This document shows positions 1 to 13,689 of a stretch of DNA of 64,000 bases, piece after piece. A model generated the notes under the pieces. The model worked only from the letters and a program-made list of their open reading frames with translations. It had not been told where the DNA came from and did no database searches. Position 1 is the first letter of the stretch. Every line of letters begins with the position of its first letter. Made by a program: the position numbers and the translations under genes. The stretch lies in assembly GCF_030445035.2 (NCBI RefSeq), contig NC_080702.1, positions 11,664,029 to 11,728,028 of the forward strand, in the 5' to 3' direction. Source of the stretch: Dasypus novemcinctus. Lineage: Eukaryota > Chordata > Mammalia > Cingulata > Dasypodidae.

Positions 1-819
1 CCTAGGAAAGGACTTGGCTAGAGATATTTCTTTTGCCTTCTTTTCAGAGGTGTTGGGAGTCAACCATGAGCAAACTAATCTCGTGGTGACTCTCAGAATC
101 TGAGTTCTGCAGTTAAATCCAACATTAAAAGCCGATTAAAAAAACTAGAGACTAATTATTCTGTGGCTTTCCAGGAAGCAGCTTCAGGGAGCTACCAATG
201 GTGGGACTTATTCCTTGCTTACAAATACATTTTTGGTTTCTAAGGCATCCTAAAGCATCTCACAGGCCCAAAATGAGGACAGCAGTAGTTGGAAGATTAA
301 AGGCATTTCTAGTTAAACAGTTAACTAGTGGTCTAAGAAAATGATATGATGGCCAAGTAAACTCCCAGTGGACTCCTGTTTGACTTAGTCCACTTGCCTA
401 GTCATGTCACAAGGACTTTTTCACCTATCACCCAGAACTTCCTTGGATCTACATGGCATCAGTTCTTGCCCCTACCACCTCTGTAGAGGAAACAGACTTA
501 GTTTTTGTCATGTGGGAAACTATCCAGGAACCCCTTTAAAATGGCAGAACCAAGAGTGCACAGACAGGCTTCAATTAAAACTCACCCATCTCTGGTGGGA
601 TGGGGCCCACCACTTGTCTGCCAACTGAAGCTGGGGAAGTGTTGGATTCCTCTAGGTCCATGGCTATATTGCATGAAAGAATTTTAGAGCATGCCCGTTG
701 AGTTAGGCCAATAAAAGAATTTATTAGGAAATGGAGGAAAAGAACAGAGCTTGCTAAGAAATGGTAGAGAAGGATAGAAATATGCATTGATATTTTCTGA
801 GGGCTCCTCTAGGCAAAAA
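1..819. other. Unassigned, possibly LTR-like remnant
   Basis: I see no exon or coding signal. Around 400-760 there is moderately GC-rich sequence followed by an AATAAA-containing stretch near 711, which could be an old LTR remnant, but I cannot define ends or an internal region. Short open frames here show no recognisable domain. Confidence 0.25.
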
Positions 820-1545
820 AAGATTCTTCTTTTTTAATGTAAGCATTTATGGTTTTAAATTTTCTTCTCAGTATTCTTTGCTGTGTCCCAGATGGTGTGA
901 TATGTTATGTCCTCATTTTCATATATATCAAGATATTTGCAGAATTCTCTTGCAACTTCTTCTTTGACCCAGTGATTATTCAAGTATGTTTTTTTAATCT
1001 CCATATATTTATGAACTTTCCCATGTTCTGTCCATTATTTCTTTCCAGCTTCATTCTGTTATGAAAAGAAAAAGTATTGTGTATCATTTCTATCTTTTTC
1101 AATGTACTGAGACTTTTTTTGTGACCCAATATAGGGTCTATCTGGGAGAATGATCAATGAGTCCTTGTAAAGACTGCTGTTTTGGGGTGTAATGCTTTAT
1201 AGATGCCTGATAGACCTAGTTTATTCACCATATTATTCATGATCTCTATTTCTTTATCTTCTGCCCAGGTGTTCTGTTCTATACTAAGAGTAGCATATTG
1301 AAGTCTCCAACTGTTATTGTAGAGACATCTCTTTCCCTCTTGTTTTGCCACTGTTTGTCTCATGTATCATGTGGCACTCCATTTAGGTGCCTAAATGTTT
1401 AGTATGGTTTCTTCCTTTTGGTGAGTTGCCCCTTTAATTAATATATAATGACCTTCTCCACCTTTTATAACCATAGTGCATTTAAAATCTATTTTGTCCA
1501 ATGTTAGTATCACTACTCTAGGTGGGTTTTCTTTTTTGGGTAGAT
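820..1545 (-). mobile_element. Old L1 fragment (ORF2 5' part)
   Basis: Read on the minus strand this resembles the endonuclease to linker part of L1 ORF2. The order of recognisable segments matches the two better-preserved L1 copies at 43.0-43.7 kb and 62.3-62.9 kb, for example the stretch on the plus strand about a screened difference of 'tgatcaatgag' beside the 'ggagaatgat' motif. It is strongly diverged and carries no long open frame, so it is an old copy. Ends are approximate. Confidence 0.6.
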
Positions 1546-4500
1546 AACTAGTACTAGGCAAAGTGAAATCATAGCCAGGAGATGACTTCTAACCTCCACA
1601 CCTTTTCAAAAGGGCTTTCAGTAAAACTTACTCTAGGGAGACTAAAATGAAAAATAAATATTGTGAGAGAAGCAGAAGGCTACTGTCCTTAATTTCTTTC
1701 ATTAATTGTCTTATCTTAAAAAGAATTAATTGAAAATGACTGACAAATATTACCTGTGAATGCTATAGATTTTGTTCTTATGTTCTTGTTTTGCATTAGG
1801 TATTTGCTCCCTTAATGTCATGGTTTACTGGTACTGCTAGTAGGTTTCAATTTGTGCACTAACATCCATTGTCACTGAGTATTGATTAAAATTACTGGGA
1901 TGCTATCATTGCTTGCTTTTTTATATGCCTTGAGGATTAAAAAACAAATGAAAATAAGCATATTAGAATTTTAATACCTGCTAGATATTACAATTTTTTT
2001 GAGAAATGTGTCATTGACTTCTTTTTCATAAAGGTCCATGCTTATGGAAACCACTCATCTGGAGGAATGGATTATAGAACCATATGTTACCAACTGGATA
2101 TTCTGTTAGAAATCAATGCATAGTGCCTAGTATTTTAAATAGGCCTAGGGCCTTAAAATATAGAATGTATCTCTGATTACCCTCATGCATCTAAATGGTC
2201 AAAAAGGAAAAATATTTTCTGGAGCAGGTTCTCTGATAGTGCTAGTAATTATTTAGCACTACTAAAATAGTAGGCTTTGTTAAAACTCAAAATAAACTGA
2301 ATGTATTGTTAAAACATATACAGCATACACTAATTTTAGTTTACACAATTCTTTAAAACCTGACTTCTTCATAGGAAAATCAACAATGAAACAATCATTT
2401 CTTTTGGAAACACCTAAGATTTTGAAGTTTGAATGTAGATATGACATAATGAGACCTATACTGGATAGTTTTTCCATTGCTTGATAGTAAAATATGCATA
2501 CTCTAGAATAACTAAAACTTTCCTTGTATATTTCTTCAGCACAAATATTTCAACTCGTTTGGAGTCCTGTGGATGACTGAGAAAGTAATTGTAGTTTTAA
2601 GTTCTTCTCAGATATACAGATTAGTAAGAATCTTCTTGGTATAGGTGCTTTAGAGTACTTCCCCAGGACAACCAAAATCCATAAAAAATGTGGGGTGTAT
2701 TTGAAAAAGCAGGAAGATTGGTTGTGAGACTTTTAGAAAGAAGTGAATGACACAAGGTGTGCCTTGAGTAGATCTTGACTAACATCCAACTTAATCGAGA
2801 TATGTCTTTTGAATTATAAGACTTATGATGTTATTAACTACATAAAAAGATAGTTTGCTATCAAAGTGGTGCTTTTTCTAGAGCAAAAGAAACTCTGAAC
2901 TACACATGTTGTGAAAGCAGGTTCATTAATACTTGGGTTCCTTGCATTCTCAGTCCATTTGTTTTCTCATGAATAAGGGAGAGAATTTTCACCAGGTGGA
3001 AGAGTCCTAATTTATTTTGTAAATGATTTTAATCAGAAAATATTATTTAATTTGACTGCAGGCCCAGGGTATGTGAGGTCAGGTTAACTTATTGAGGATA
3101 TACAATATTTCTGGATTTAAAATTATTTGATCATTTTCAAAGGGTAACATTTAATCTATTACCATTCAAGGAAGTGTTTATGCAGTTAGACAAGGGAGAG
3201 AGACCAAAATATGAACAAACAAATAAATGTACAGTGAAAAATTATATGAGTGAACTGAAGGAATAGTAGAATTGTAGTATAGGCTATTGGAATGGCAAGG
3301 AGTTGGGCTCAATGAAGAGATCTCCAAGGAGATGGCAAAATAGAGACTGAAGGAACATGAGGATAATGTGTAAAGTGTTTGAGGGGATTTCCATGAAAAT
3401 GAAGGATTATTGTAGTGGTCAGTGCTGAAATCATAGCTAAGTGACTGTATCTGTGTTTTTCTGAGTGATGAATTCTTATTCAATTCTTGGATGCCTGGTG
3501 GAGTCCTAACTTAAAATTACTTAATTTGAAGTGAAATACTTTGTTAAAGTGGAAAACCCAATTACATCAATCTTGATTGACATCTAGATTAATTAGAGAG
3601 TAAGCCTTAGAAGAGAATTTATTTTAGATTTCTGAGATCATGGTTGTATCCTGTTGTTTTGGAGCCAACAGTGGAATAATTTGGAGTAATTGAATAGTTG
3701 TCTGAGATTATCATGATAGTGTACAGTATGCAGAAATGGGAGAGAGGGTGGGCTACAATTCATCCTTGAGATGTTAGAATATTGTTAGAGTAATGCCATT
3801 TAGAACACAAGAGGAGTGCCTAGAATATCTTGATTACACTCAAGGGACTGAGATGTCTAAGGAGTCTAAGAAAAAGAACATTCCCAAAAAGTCCAATTTG
3901 TCTATACTTTCAAGTTAGAGACTGAAGCACACACACTTCATTTATTCATGGGATACTTATTGGAGATGGTAGCATGATTTACTTCAGAGGAAGTCCATGA
4001 GGTTATTAACTCATCACTTAAGGCTGTGTAAGAAAAGTGTAAAGATGCTTATGTCAATTGAAGGAAAAGATCAGGCATAGGGGGCCTTTAAGTTCATAAG
4101 GTTAAATGATAAGGTAATTGTGGTAGATTTTAAAAAGATACAGGAAAAACAAGAATTCAGTTGGAGACATTCAACTTAATCAGATGACAAGCCTCTTCAA
4201 TGAGAGAGAAGGAGTAACTAATGGGTATGAGTGCATGAGTAACTAGACATTATGGTATTAAGTTTAGGTGATTTTTTAAAATTACATCATTCTCTGGTTA
4301 TTATGGTAGTCTCATGTGACAAAATTAATGTGAAATATAAGAATATGTTATATTCAAACTATCAGATTTGAAGTGATAAAGGAAGATGGAAGAATAATTC
4401 ATTAACCAAGACAGCCCTTTTCCCAGATATATTTGAAAGCACTAAGAGTTGTGATTCAGTATTTAGTCATAAAGCAAGATCTTACTAATGTGCTATGTCA

Positions 4501-4565
4501 CATGCAATAATAAATATGACAGGAAATTAAAATCACCTCCTATGTAGGCAGATGTGGAAAATATT
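1546..4565. other. Unassigned AT-rich non-coding sequence
   Basis: Three kilobases with no recognisable exon, repeat family or RNA gene. The longest open frame (about 100 codons, minus strand, 3178-3483) has a low-complexity composition without a domain and I treat it as chance. It probably represents ordinary intergenic or intronic DNA. Confidence 0.4.
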
Positions 4566-4577
4566 AAGATATTTATT

Positions 4578-5435
4578 TATTTATTTTTTTGGGGGGTATA
4601 TTAATTTTATTATTATTATTTTTTTAAATTTTTTTATTTTTTATTGACTTTGTAATAATATTACATTAAAAATATATATGTGAGGTCCCATTCATCCCCA
4701 CCCCCCCACCCCCCCTCTCCCCCCCCCCAACAACACTCGTTCCCATCATCATGACACATCCATTGGATTTGGTAAGTACATCTTTGGGCACCTCTGCACC
4801 TCATATACATTGGTTCACATCATGGCCCATACTCTCCTCTATTCCATCATGTAGGCCCTGTGAGGATTTACAATGTCCGGTGATTACCTCTGAAGCACCA
4901 TCCAGGGCAGCTCCATGTCCCGAAGACGCCTCCACCTCTCATCTCTTCCTGCCTTTCCCCATACCCTTTGTCCATTATGTCCACTTTTCCCAATCCAATG
5001 CCACCTCTTCTATGTGGACACTGGATTGGTTGTGTCCATTGCACCTTTATGTCAAGAGGAGGCTCAGATTCCACCTGGATGCTGGATGCAATCCTCCCAT
5101 TTTCAGTTGTAATCACTCTAGGCTCCATGGTGTGGTGGTTGTCCTTCTTCACCTCCATCTTAGCTGAGTGTGGTAAGTCCAATAAATCAGATTGTAGGTG
5201 CTGGAGTCTGTTGAGGCTCAGGATCTGGCTATCACATTGTCAGTCCAGAGATTCAAATCCCCTAAATATATCTTAAACCCCAACATTAACTGCACCTCCA
5301 GCACATTAGCATGAAAGTCTTATGAAGGGAGATCCCATCTGAGTCCAGATTCATCACACATAAACACCATTTTCAAAGAGGGGCCATCTGCCCTGGTAGT
5401 TAACCCCATCGGCCATGACCATAACTCCCATGGGT
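4578..5435 (-). mobile_element. 5'-truncated L1 insertion, 3'UTR only
   Basis: The insertion is bounded by a perfect 12-bp target-site duplication, AAGATATTTATT, at 4566-4577 and 5436-5447. On the minus strand it ends in an A/T-rich tail after an AATAAA-like run, as expected of target-primed reverse transcription. The body matches the 3'UTR segments at 36.0-36.9 kb and 37.7-38.7 kb, including a G-rich tract (C-rich on plus, about 4699-4729). It is close to the 37.7-38.7 kb copy in sequence and therefore looks fairly young. Confidence 0.85.
4868..5158 (-). other. Open frame inside L1 3'UTR (copy 1)
   Basis: On the L1 sense strand a frame of about 96 codons from an ATG at 5158 stays open. The same frame is open in the L1 3'UTR copies at 36222-36509, 38145-38435 and partly 18044-18499. 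It shares a core NHHTMEPRV and a later PPLDIKVQWTQPIQCP segment. No known domain is recognised; it may be chance openness of a low-stop sequence. See the finding on this frame. Confidence 0.3.
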
Positions 5436-5447
5436 AAGATATTTATT

Positions 5448-7970
5448 GACACATTAGTTAAATAGAGTTCTCAGGAAGCATAAGCTGAAATATGTATGTT
5501 CAAATACATCTGGCAGTGAATATTACATGAGGTGGAAGCTAATGTTTGGAAAGTGGGTTCAATGCAATGGAGGTTTCCTTGTGACAGGAGAACTTGTGCA
5601 TGGGTTTAATTGTAACAAAGTATATGAAGTTGTAGTCTTGACAACAGAGAGAGTATCTGATTACTTAAATGAGGCATGACAATTCATGCCATACCTAGGT
5701 GTGACATGTAACCATTAAGATATTAGAAATTGGAATATAGGAAGAAAAAAATTAAATCTAGTTGTGTCTTTGTCTGGCCATATAAGATTGTAATATTACT
5801 TCAGCTTTCTGAACCTCTTTTTGGGACATTTCCTAAATGAGTAAATTAACCTTTATCAACTGGGTTAATGAGAAGATTTAATGATTAAAAATATGTAATT
5901 CTATAAACATGTTGAATACAGTCATTTTCTTCCTAGACTTGAGGCACAAATGGCTAAGTTAATCCTAGATCTGATCAACCCCATAATAGTATAAATTCTT
6001 TTTTTCCCCTTTTCCTTTTAATAATATCTATGCCTAAGTTTCTTAGTTGATTTCCAGATACATTGATATGAGATATAGAACTCAGCTTTAAGGAGGTGGC
6101 ATTGTTATACATCACATATGGAAGAACTAAGATGTTTAATGACAAACATCAGGTCAGGTTCGTGGTAGAGCAGGAAGTGAACAAGAGAACAGAAGACAGA
6201 AATGCATGTGAGAGAACAAATACTACTGCAAAAACAAGTAATAACTGAGTAAATTCAAGTCTGCTTCCTCTTGTGGTGAGGACCCAGTTCCAGATGTGAT
6301 TTTGGTCAGGGTTTCTTATGTTTTGGAATCAGGGATGAATTAAAAGTCTCTGAACATGATGGGCTAATTAACAAATATAATTCTTGGATATTCATGTACT
6401 TATCTGTAGAATGAAGGTAATAATACCATATTCACTACCCAGAGAAGACAAGACTTCCAGCATCTTGTCTCATGGAAAGGAAAGTCTTTCCCTTATTTTT
6501 CTTGAGCACATCCATATTCTTTTTATTGATTGGGCTGGTGATTCTCCTGGATGAAGTTTTAGGTATTCATGACAAGTGGGGCAGAAAGTTGTGATCAACA
6601 CTTGAATCTTAAGATTCTTTCTCCATTCTCAGCTTATGCGACCTTCTGCTCATCTCATTGTGAGTGAAAATCCAGAGGAAGGTAGATGCCAGCTAAGGTA
6701 TTGATAATGCAATCATGCAATCACACGTGAGTAGAGAATTCTTCTTTAACTGAAATTCCACCTCTGTTGCCAGCAGATGGGAAGATTTCTCCTATTGGTG
6801 TGGGTATTCCAAGTGTATTCAGGAGACATTCAAGGATCTGAGCTTAAATTAAGTTTATACAGAACTCTAATAGTTATGGTAAGTTAGGGACTGAGCATTG
6901 AGTAATATTCCAAGGTAATTGCAAGAGTTGGTTCCAGCTTCTACAAAGACTGTATTCTCAGTATTTTCTTTTTCTCACACACCCTATGGCCTCATTGGAT
7001 AAATAATGAATTCTTGAATCATGTTAGCACCTGAGATTGACCCTGGCATGTAATGAATTCAGTTGACAGAGATGAACAAGATGGGAAGTTTATAGTTAGT
7101 AGACTGGCTGAGTTGTTTTCATCTGTGGAGTTAATCCAACATTAGATGTAATTTGTTGTAGGGGTAGGCATATCTACCAGAAGCATGGGAACAGTAGTAA
7201 ATTAAGGGAAATGAGGAACAACTTATTTTCCCCAAATTAATTTTCTTAAAATTTTGATGGAATATATTTGCACATTTTGAAATTTTTCTTAAAAGAAAAT
7301 AGAAATTCACCTTACCACTGTTGTTAAAATTTCCAAACTTCAATTTTTTATATAAAATTTCTTCAGATTTTATTAATGAATGCAATGTATAGGATTTTTT
7401 CCCTTCATTATGGCTGTGGTTCAGGAGCTTTATTATAGGTAGAATAAAATTTATTTCTCTGTGAAAATTTTTGAAGTCTTGGAGAGACCAGAAGCAATGA
7501 ACAGGATTCTATTACTCTTTCACACACAGATGAGATGGAAATAAAAGTGAGACAATGAAAATGTATTTGTAGACCCCAGAAAAAGTTGAGATTGTGAAGT
7601 CTTCATCCACAGGAATGGTCCTCATAAGGCAATGAGTGTATATATCAGTACAACTCTCTCAGAAGTGCCTGGCCCATGATCCTGAACCCTCTGTATTTAT
7701 ACATTATAATGCATGCCTGAGTTATGTATCTCTGAGGAAAGCAGGACTTACTGTTTTGATACCTATTCAGTTAAGCAGAATTCTGGATATTTCTTCAAGT
7801 TTCTCTGTCATTTCAATGAATAATAGACTTCTGAATTGAATTTGGATAGAAAGCAATTCACACATTAACTTGCATTTGTGAAAATGCAAAACATACTCTT
7901 AAATGATTTTATGAAAGAGAGGAAAATGAATTCATCTGTACAGGGGAATATGCTAACTCTACTCATTTTT
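5448..7970. other. Unassigned non-coding sequence upstream of KRAB gene
   Basis: No repeat family or exon could be assigned. It lies 5' of the KRAB-A exon at 8787 on the same strand, so upstream exons or a promoter of that gene could be here, but I see no convincing coding segment or CpG-rich promoter. Confidence 0.35.
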
Positions 7971-7985
7971 TAAAATGACATGTGG

Positions 7986-8379
7986 GGAACGGACTTGGCC
8001 CAGTGGTTAGGGAGTCTGTCTACCACATGGGAGGTCTGCAATTCAAACCCCAGGCCTCCTTGGCCCATGTGGAGCTGGCCCATGTGCAGTGCTGATGCAC
8101 GCAAGGAGTGCTGCGCCATGCAGGGGTGTCCCCCACGTAGGGGAGCCTCACGTGCAAGGAGTGTGCCCCATAAGGAGAGCTGCCCAGCGTGAAAGAAAGT
8201 GCAGCCTGCCCAGGAATGGCACTGCCCACACTTCCCGTGCCACTGACAACAACAGAAGCAGACAAAGAAACAAGACGCAGCCAATAGACACAGAGAACAG
8301 ACACCCGGGGGAGGAGGGGGAATTAAATAAATAAATAAATCTTAAAAAAATAAAAATAAAAATAAAAAACTAAAAAAAA
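7986..8379 (+). mobile_element. DAS-SINE, tRNA-derived
   Basis: The element starts with the armadillo DAS-SINE head (GGACTTGGCCCAGTGG), which is tRNA-derived and contains A-box- and B-box-like promoter motifs (B-box near 8037-8050). It ends in an AAATAAATAAAT tail. A perfect 15-bp duplication, TAAAATGACATGTGG, flanks it at 7971-7985 and 8380-8394. It was moved by L1 machinery. This family is the strongest taxonomic marker in the window. Open frames across it are accidents of its GC-rich body. Confidence 0.93.
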
Positions 8380-8786
8380 TAAAATGACATGTGGATCTTG
8401 CTTGTCTTACAATAAGTGTGTAAATTTTCTTAAAATTGTTTGGAAAGATTGGTTTAGTTTTGAATGTTTAAATGAAAGCTTTATAATCAGCAGAAAGAAG
8501 GCATATTTGCAAGTTTATTGGGAAATTTTCAGGTGTATATAACATCCCATGTCATGGGATTTTCTTTTACAATGGGGTGTTATGTATTCAGAGTGTTTGT
8601 GTCTGAGAGTGTATCTGAAAAGCAGATGACAATTGAACATTGGTAATGCTGTTACCCTAACCCCATACACATTTTGAGTTTTATATATACAGTTTCTGCT
8701 TCTTTAGTGCTATTATTTTGTACATCACAATGTAGGATATTGGTTAGGATAATGCTGTGTGAACACAAATTTCCATGGTGTTTTAG

Positions 8787-9023
<237 letters not shown>

Positions 9024-9129
9024 TAAGCTTCTCCATATTTTATAATCTTTATTTTCTCTTATATTTTATAATTTTAATACATTTATATTTTGTAATAAAA
9101 TAAGTCTGCCTAAATGAATGTTTCCTTAT

Positions 9130-9665
9130 TTTTTTATTTTCTAAGTTCATTTTTATTTATTTTTGTCATCTTTTTAAAGATACATAAATCACACAAAATG
9201 TTACATTAAAAAATATAAGAGGTCCCTATGTACCCCGATCCCTACACTCCTCACTCCTCCCACATTGACAACTTCTTTCATTAGTGTGGTATATTCATTG
9301 CATTTGATGAGTACACTTTGGGTCATTGTTCTACAGTATGGATCTTAGTGTCTGTTGTAGTTTACACTCTCTCCCAGTCCACTTAGCAGGTCATAGCAAG
9401 ATATATAATGTCCTGCATCTGTCCCTGCAATATCATTCAGGACAACTCCAAGTACTGAAAATGCCACATTATCACGCCTCTGTTTTCATCTCCTTGCCTT
9501 CAGCAACTCCCATGGCCATGGTGTCCACATCAATGATACAATTTTTTCTACTAGAGTCACAATAATTCTATAGTGTAATACCAGTAAGTCTACTCTAATC
9601 CATATTTTATTCCTCTATCCTGAGGACACTGTGATGGTGATTATATATATATCCAGTTCACCCCA
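9130..9665 (-). mobile_element. L1 3'UTR fragment in KRAB intron
   Basis: On the minus strand this ends in the armadillo L1 3' terminus (the plus strand shows the complement of a ...TTTTTTAATGTAACATT-type end near 9175-9215). It resembles the L1 3'UTR at 18.0-18.9 kb. It lies between the KRAB-A exon and the linker exon. It is diverged, and no clear target-site duplication was found. Confidence 0.7.
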
Positions 9666-10798
9666 ATAGAATTTAATCTTCTTGAGTACAACTTAATGCC
9701 TTCCTTGAATCTCAATTTCAACTCTCAGTGCTCTTCTGAGAACTCAATGAATATATTTTGACTAGATAAGTTAATTGACTATGCTGAAATAAGTATTCTG
9801 CTCCAACAGCTATGCTGATGCTTCAGAACATAGTAGTAAAAACATTGCATATATAATTTTCCATATAGAATTTAGATCATCCTTTTGGGACTTATGTTAA
9901 TTGAATTATTTTTAACATAATATTCAGTCACTTTGGAAACATAGATTTCTCCCCATTTAGAATACTGATGACACTGCAGTTTCTTTTTGTACTAGTGCTT
10001 GGGTAACTAACAAATAGTCCTTACCGAAATGGGAAAAAGTTCAAGAGTTACAATTTCTGTTGAGACATTTTCAATGATTTGAGTTCTAGGTTTTGTTGTA
10101 TTGCTACCTTCAATGCTTACATTATTCTTTGGTAACCTGCCATGTACATCATGATCATGCTCTGTTACTATCACAATTCAAAATCCAGGTAAATTTTTTT
10201 CCATACAAAGAGGATATCAAGTCTGCAAAGCAGATGTGCTTTCCCAGCTGCAACAAGGAGAAGTGTTGAGAGAAGGAATAGGATTTCCTCAATACCACAT
10301 TTCAGATGAGCTATAAGAACCTGTGCATCAGAAGAGGGGTCTCATTAAATAGTGTGTATGTGATTTGTCTAGGTTTCTTTTTAAGACTTGTATTTCTAAC
10401 ATGTAGCTAAGGATATTGGGGAAATTTTAGTCACATGGGCTTATTCCAAATACTTCTCAAGCTTTATCAAGTGTCATTGGCATTGTAAAAAGGATATTCA
10501 GTTGTTATTGCAATTAAACCTTCATATGCTCCTCTTCCTGGTTCTATTATTGGAATATTTTTCCCTGTCTTTATCTCCCTAATATCCCAACTTCTTTTTT
10601 CTCATATTCCATGCCTGAAATTCTTTTCTGATCATAATGTCCTATAATGTTAATTTTATTATCCCTAAAATATTCATTAACTAAATATTCTCTCCTAGCT
10701 AATTGTGAATGTGGAAACATACTGAAGGAGATACTTGGAAATTTCCAAAATTTTGTCCCTCTAATGCTTTTCTAACAATCTTTTCTCAATTACTACAG

Positions 10799-10890
10799 GG
10801 AGGAAAAGTGCCTTTAAAACATATGATATGATAGAAATGATAGACTACCAGCCTACTTTTAGGAAAAACCCTTCCAAAATCATGACATTG
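10799..10890 (+). pseudogene. Linker exon between KRAB and zinc fingers
   Basis: A 92-bp segment is flanked by a pyrimidine tract plus TACTACAG acceptor and a GTAAGC donor. Joined to the KRAB-A exon it reads in frame without stops (RKSAFKTYDMIEMID, then TFRKNPSKIMTL) and ends in phase 0. The layout and the SAxKxxxMI...RKxxSxxMT pattern resemble the exon before the finger exon of human ZNF705/ZNF596-type genes. This is my basis for the family assignment. No separate KRAB-b exon was found between 8914 and 10798. Confidence 0.65.
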
Positions 10891-12251
10891 GTAAGCTTAA
10901 TTTTTTGAATCCTAGTATTACAAGTAGATACCTAGGGATGGGATGAATTAGGAATTCAGTAAAATGAAATTCTAATTAATGTTGGGATTAAGTACTAATC
11001 CAGCAAAAATCTGTGATAGTGTGAATTAAGGTGACAACTAACCTAAACATGAACTCTTGCCTGAGTTCTTATAAAAAGCAAATTGCTTAAACATGTTTCA
11101 TATACATAATCTTTGAAACATCATGAAGCTAAAACTTGATCAGATATCTCTGCAATTAGATTGTTATAATAGAGAATATCTGTGTATGGAATAGAATAAA
11201 GTGTATATGAAACAAACATGGCAGATATTTTCATTGAAGACTATCCCTAGAGGATTGGTCTTGGTTTCATATGTGGGGAAATGGAGAAATTCATTTCATG
11301 GACAAATATTTTACAGTCTCACATCTCATTCCCCACAGCAAAGATTTTACACCCAAAAGAATTCCTTTGAATATAACTATTTGCAAGAAGATTCCTCTCA
11401 TACATTCACAGTGAACCAACATGCATTAATTCACATGACAAAGAAATCCTGTTTCAGAAAACCACCTTCAGAGGTCCACAGTGATCATTCATCTTTTAAT
11501 CAACATAAGCATATTCAACCTAGAAGTAAATCATATGAATGTTCCCAAAGTGCTAAAAAATTGTTTGCAGTACTCTGATCTCAGACAACACAATGGAATT
11601 CCCATTGAAGAGAAACCCCATGAATGCCATCTATGTGGGAAAGTTTTCAGTCAACATTCCCAACTTCAATGACATGAGAGAACTCACCCTGTAGAGAAAC
11701 CCTAAGACTGTCATTTATGCAGGAAGTCATTTAGTCATTCTTCTTCCCATAAATATCCTGAGAGAACTCACGTTGGAGAGAAGCCCCATGAATGTCATCT
11801 TTGTGGGAAAGCCTTCATTTACTCCTTTTCCCTGAAAGAACATCAGAGAACTCACACTGGAGAGAGACCATATGAATGTCATCTTTGTGGGAAAGCCTTC
11901 ACCAGTGTACTTCCTTAAGATGACATGAGAGAACTCATACTGGAGAGAAACCATATCAATGCAATCTTTGTGGGAAAGCCTTCAGTCACTCCTCTTCCTT
12001 AAAATGACATGAGAGAAGTCACACTGGTGAGAAACACCACAAGTGTCATCTATGTGGGAAAGCAATCAATTTGCTCATCTTAAAGAACATGAGATAACTC
12101 ACACTGGAGAGAAGCTTCATGAATGTCATGTGGGAAACCCTTCAGTCACTCCTCTTCCTTAAAATGACATGAGAGAACTCACACTGGAGAGAAACCCCAT
12201 GAATGTCATCTATGTGGGAAAGACTTTAGTCATTATTCTTCCCTTAAATAG

Positions 12252-12365
<114 letters not shown>

Positions 12366-13119
12366 TGAATGCCTTCTATTTGGGGAACACTTTAGGCACT
12401 CCTCTTCCTTAAAACATGAGAACACACACTATGAGAAACCCCACAAATGTAATCTATGTGGGAAAGCCTTCAGCCAATATGTTCATCTTAAAGAATATGA
12501 GAGAACTACACTGGAGAAGCTTCGTGAATGTCATCTATGTGGGATACCCTCCAGTCACTTCTCTTCCTTAAAATGACATGAGAGAACTCACACTGGAGAG
12601 AAACCCCATGTATGTCATCTGTGTGGGAAAGCATTTCATCATTATTCTTCTCTGAAATATCATGAGAGAACTCAAGTTGGAGAGAAAGCCCATGAAAATC
12701 CTTCAGTAAATATGCTCATCTTAAAGTACATGAGAGAACTCACACTGGAGAAACCCCTTCAGTGCCGTCTTTGTGGGAAACCCTTTAATCATTCTTCCCT
12801 TAAACACCATGAGAGAACTCACAAACTGGAGAGAAACCCTACGAATATCATCTTTATGGGAAAGTCTTCACTTGTTCCTCTTCCCTAAAAACAATCAGAG
12901 AACTCACACTGGAGAGAGACTGTATGAATGCCATCTTTGTAGGATAGCTTTCAGGCAATCCTCTCACCTAAGACAAGATGAGAGAACTCACACTGTAGGG
13001 AAACCCTAAGAAGGTCATTTATTTATGGAAGCTTTCAGTCAACATTGACATCTACAATAATTTGAGATAACTCACATTGGAGAGAAACCATAGCAATATC
13101 ATTTTTGTGGGAAAGCCTT

Positions 13120-13587
13120 TGTATTAGCCAAAGGAGTACTGATGCAAATACCAGAAACTGGTTGGTTTTTATAAAGGGTATTTATTTGGGATAGGAACTT
13201 ATAGATAGCAGGCAATAAAGCATAAGTTACTTCCCTCACCAAAGTCTATTTGGAGAAAGATGGCTGCCAATGTCTGTGAGGGTCAGGCTTTCTGGGTTCC
13301 TATGTTCCTGGGGTTTGCTTTACTCTGGCTTCAAGGATCCTTCCTTCCTGGGGCTGGCTTCTCTTCCTCTGTGTGCTGACTTCCTGCATCTTCAGCATCA
13401 AACTCTAACATCAGAAATCCCCAAATCTGTTCTTCATTGTGCCTTTTATCTGTGAGTCCTCACCCACCCAGGGGTGGGGATGCAATGTCCTAAAGTCAAT
13501 AACTCAATCATGCCCAGATACAGATCCGATTACAAGCATAATCCAATATTTCTTTTTGGAAGTCACCAGTTATATCATACTGCTACC
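13120..13587 (-). repeat. 3' LTR of the MaLR-like element
   Basis: This 468-bp LTR is homologous to 16002-16466 and to the solo LTRs at 22693-23220 and 29549-30183. On the minus strand it starts near TAGCAGTATGATATA and ends CTAATACA. An AATAAATACCC polyadenylation signal region lies close to the 3' end (plus strand around 13178-13192). Confidence 0.8.
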
Positions 13588-13628
13588 CTGTACCCTCTGA
13601 TTCCAAAAGGACATTACAATATCCAAAA

Positions 13629-13653
13629 AAAATATATATATATATATATATAT
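13629..13653. repeat. (TA)n microsatellite
   Basis: An uninterrupted TA dinucleotide run lies inside the MaLR-like element, next to the 3' LTR. It is likely length-polymorphic. Confidence 0.9.
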
Positions 13654-13689
13654 ATCAGTTACAATGCAAGTACTAAATTGTATCACAAT

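Noticed and set aside
3178-3483. 101-codon minus-strand frame
   Set aside because: No domain, no splice or promoter context and chance-like Ser/Tyr-rich composition.
7986-8060. Possible tRNA gene
   Set aside because: The tRNA-like head with A and B boxes belongs to the DAS-SINE. No cloverleaf with a plausible anticodon arm and 3' end can be closed.
7980-8334. Overlapping 70-104-codon frames on both strands
   Set aside because: They coincide with a DAS-SINE. The same type of frames appear over every DAS-SINE in the window (13.8-14.7, 17.3-17.7, 30.7-31.0 kb).
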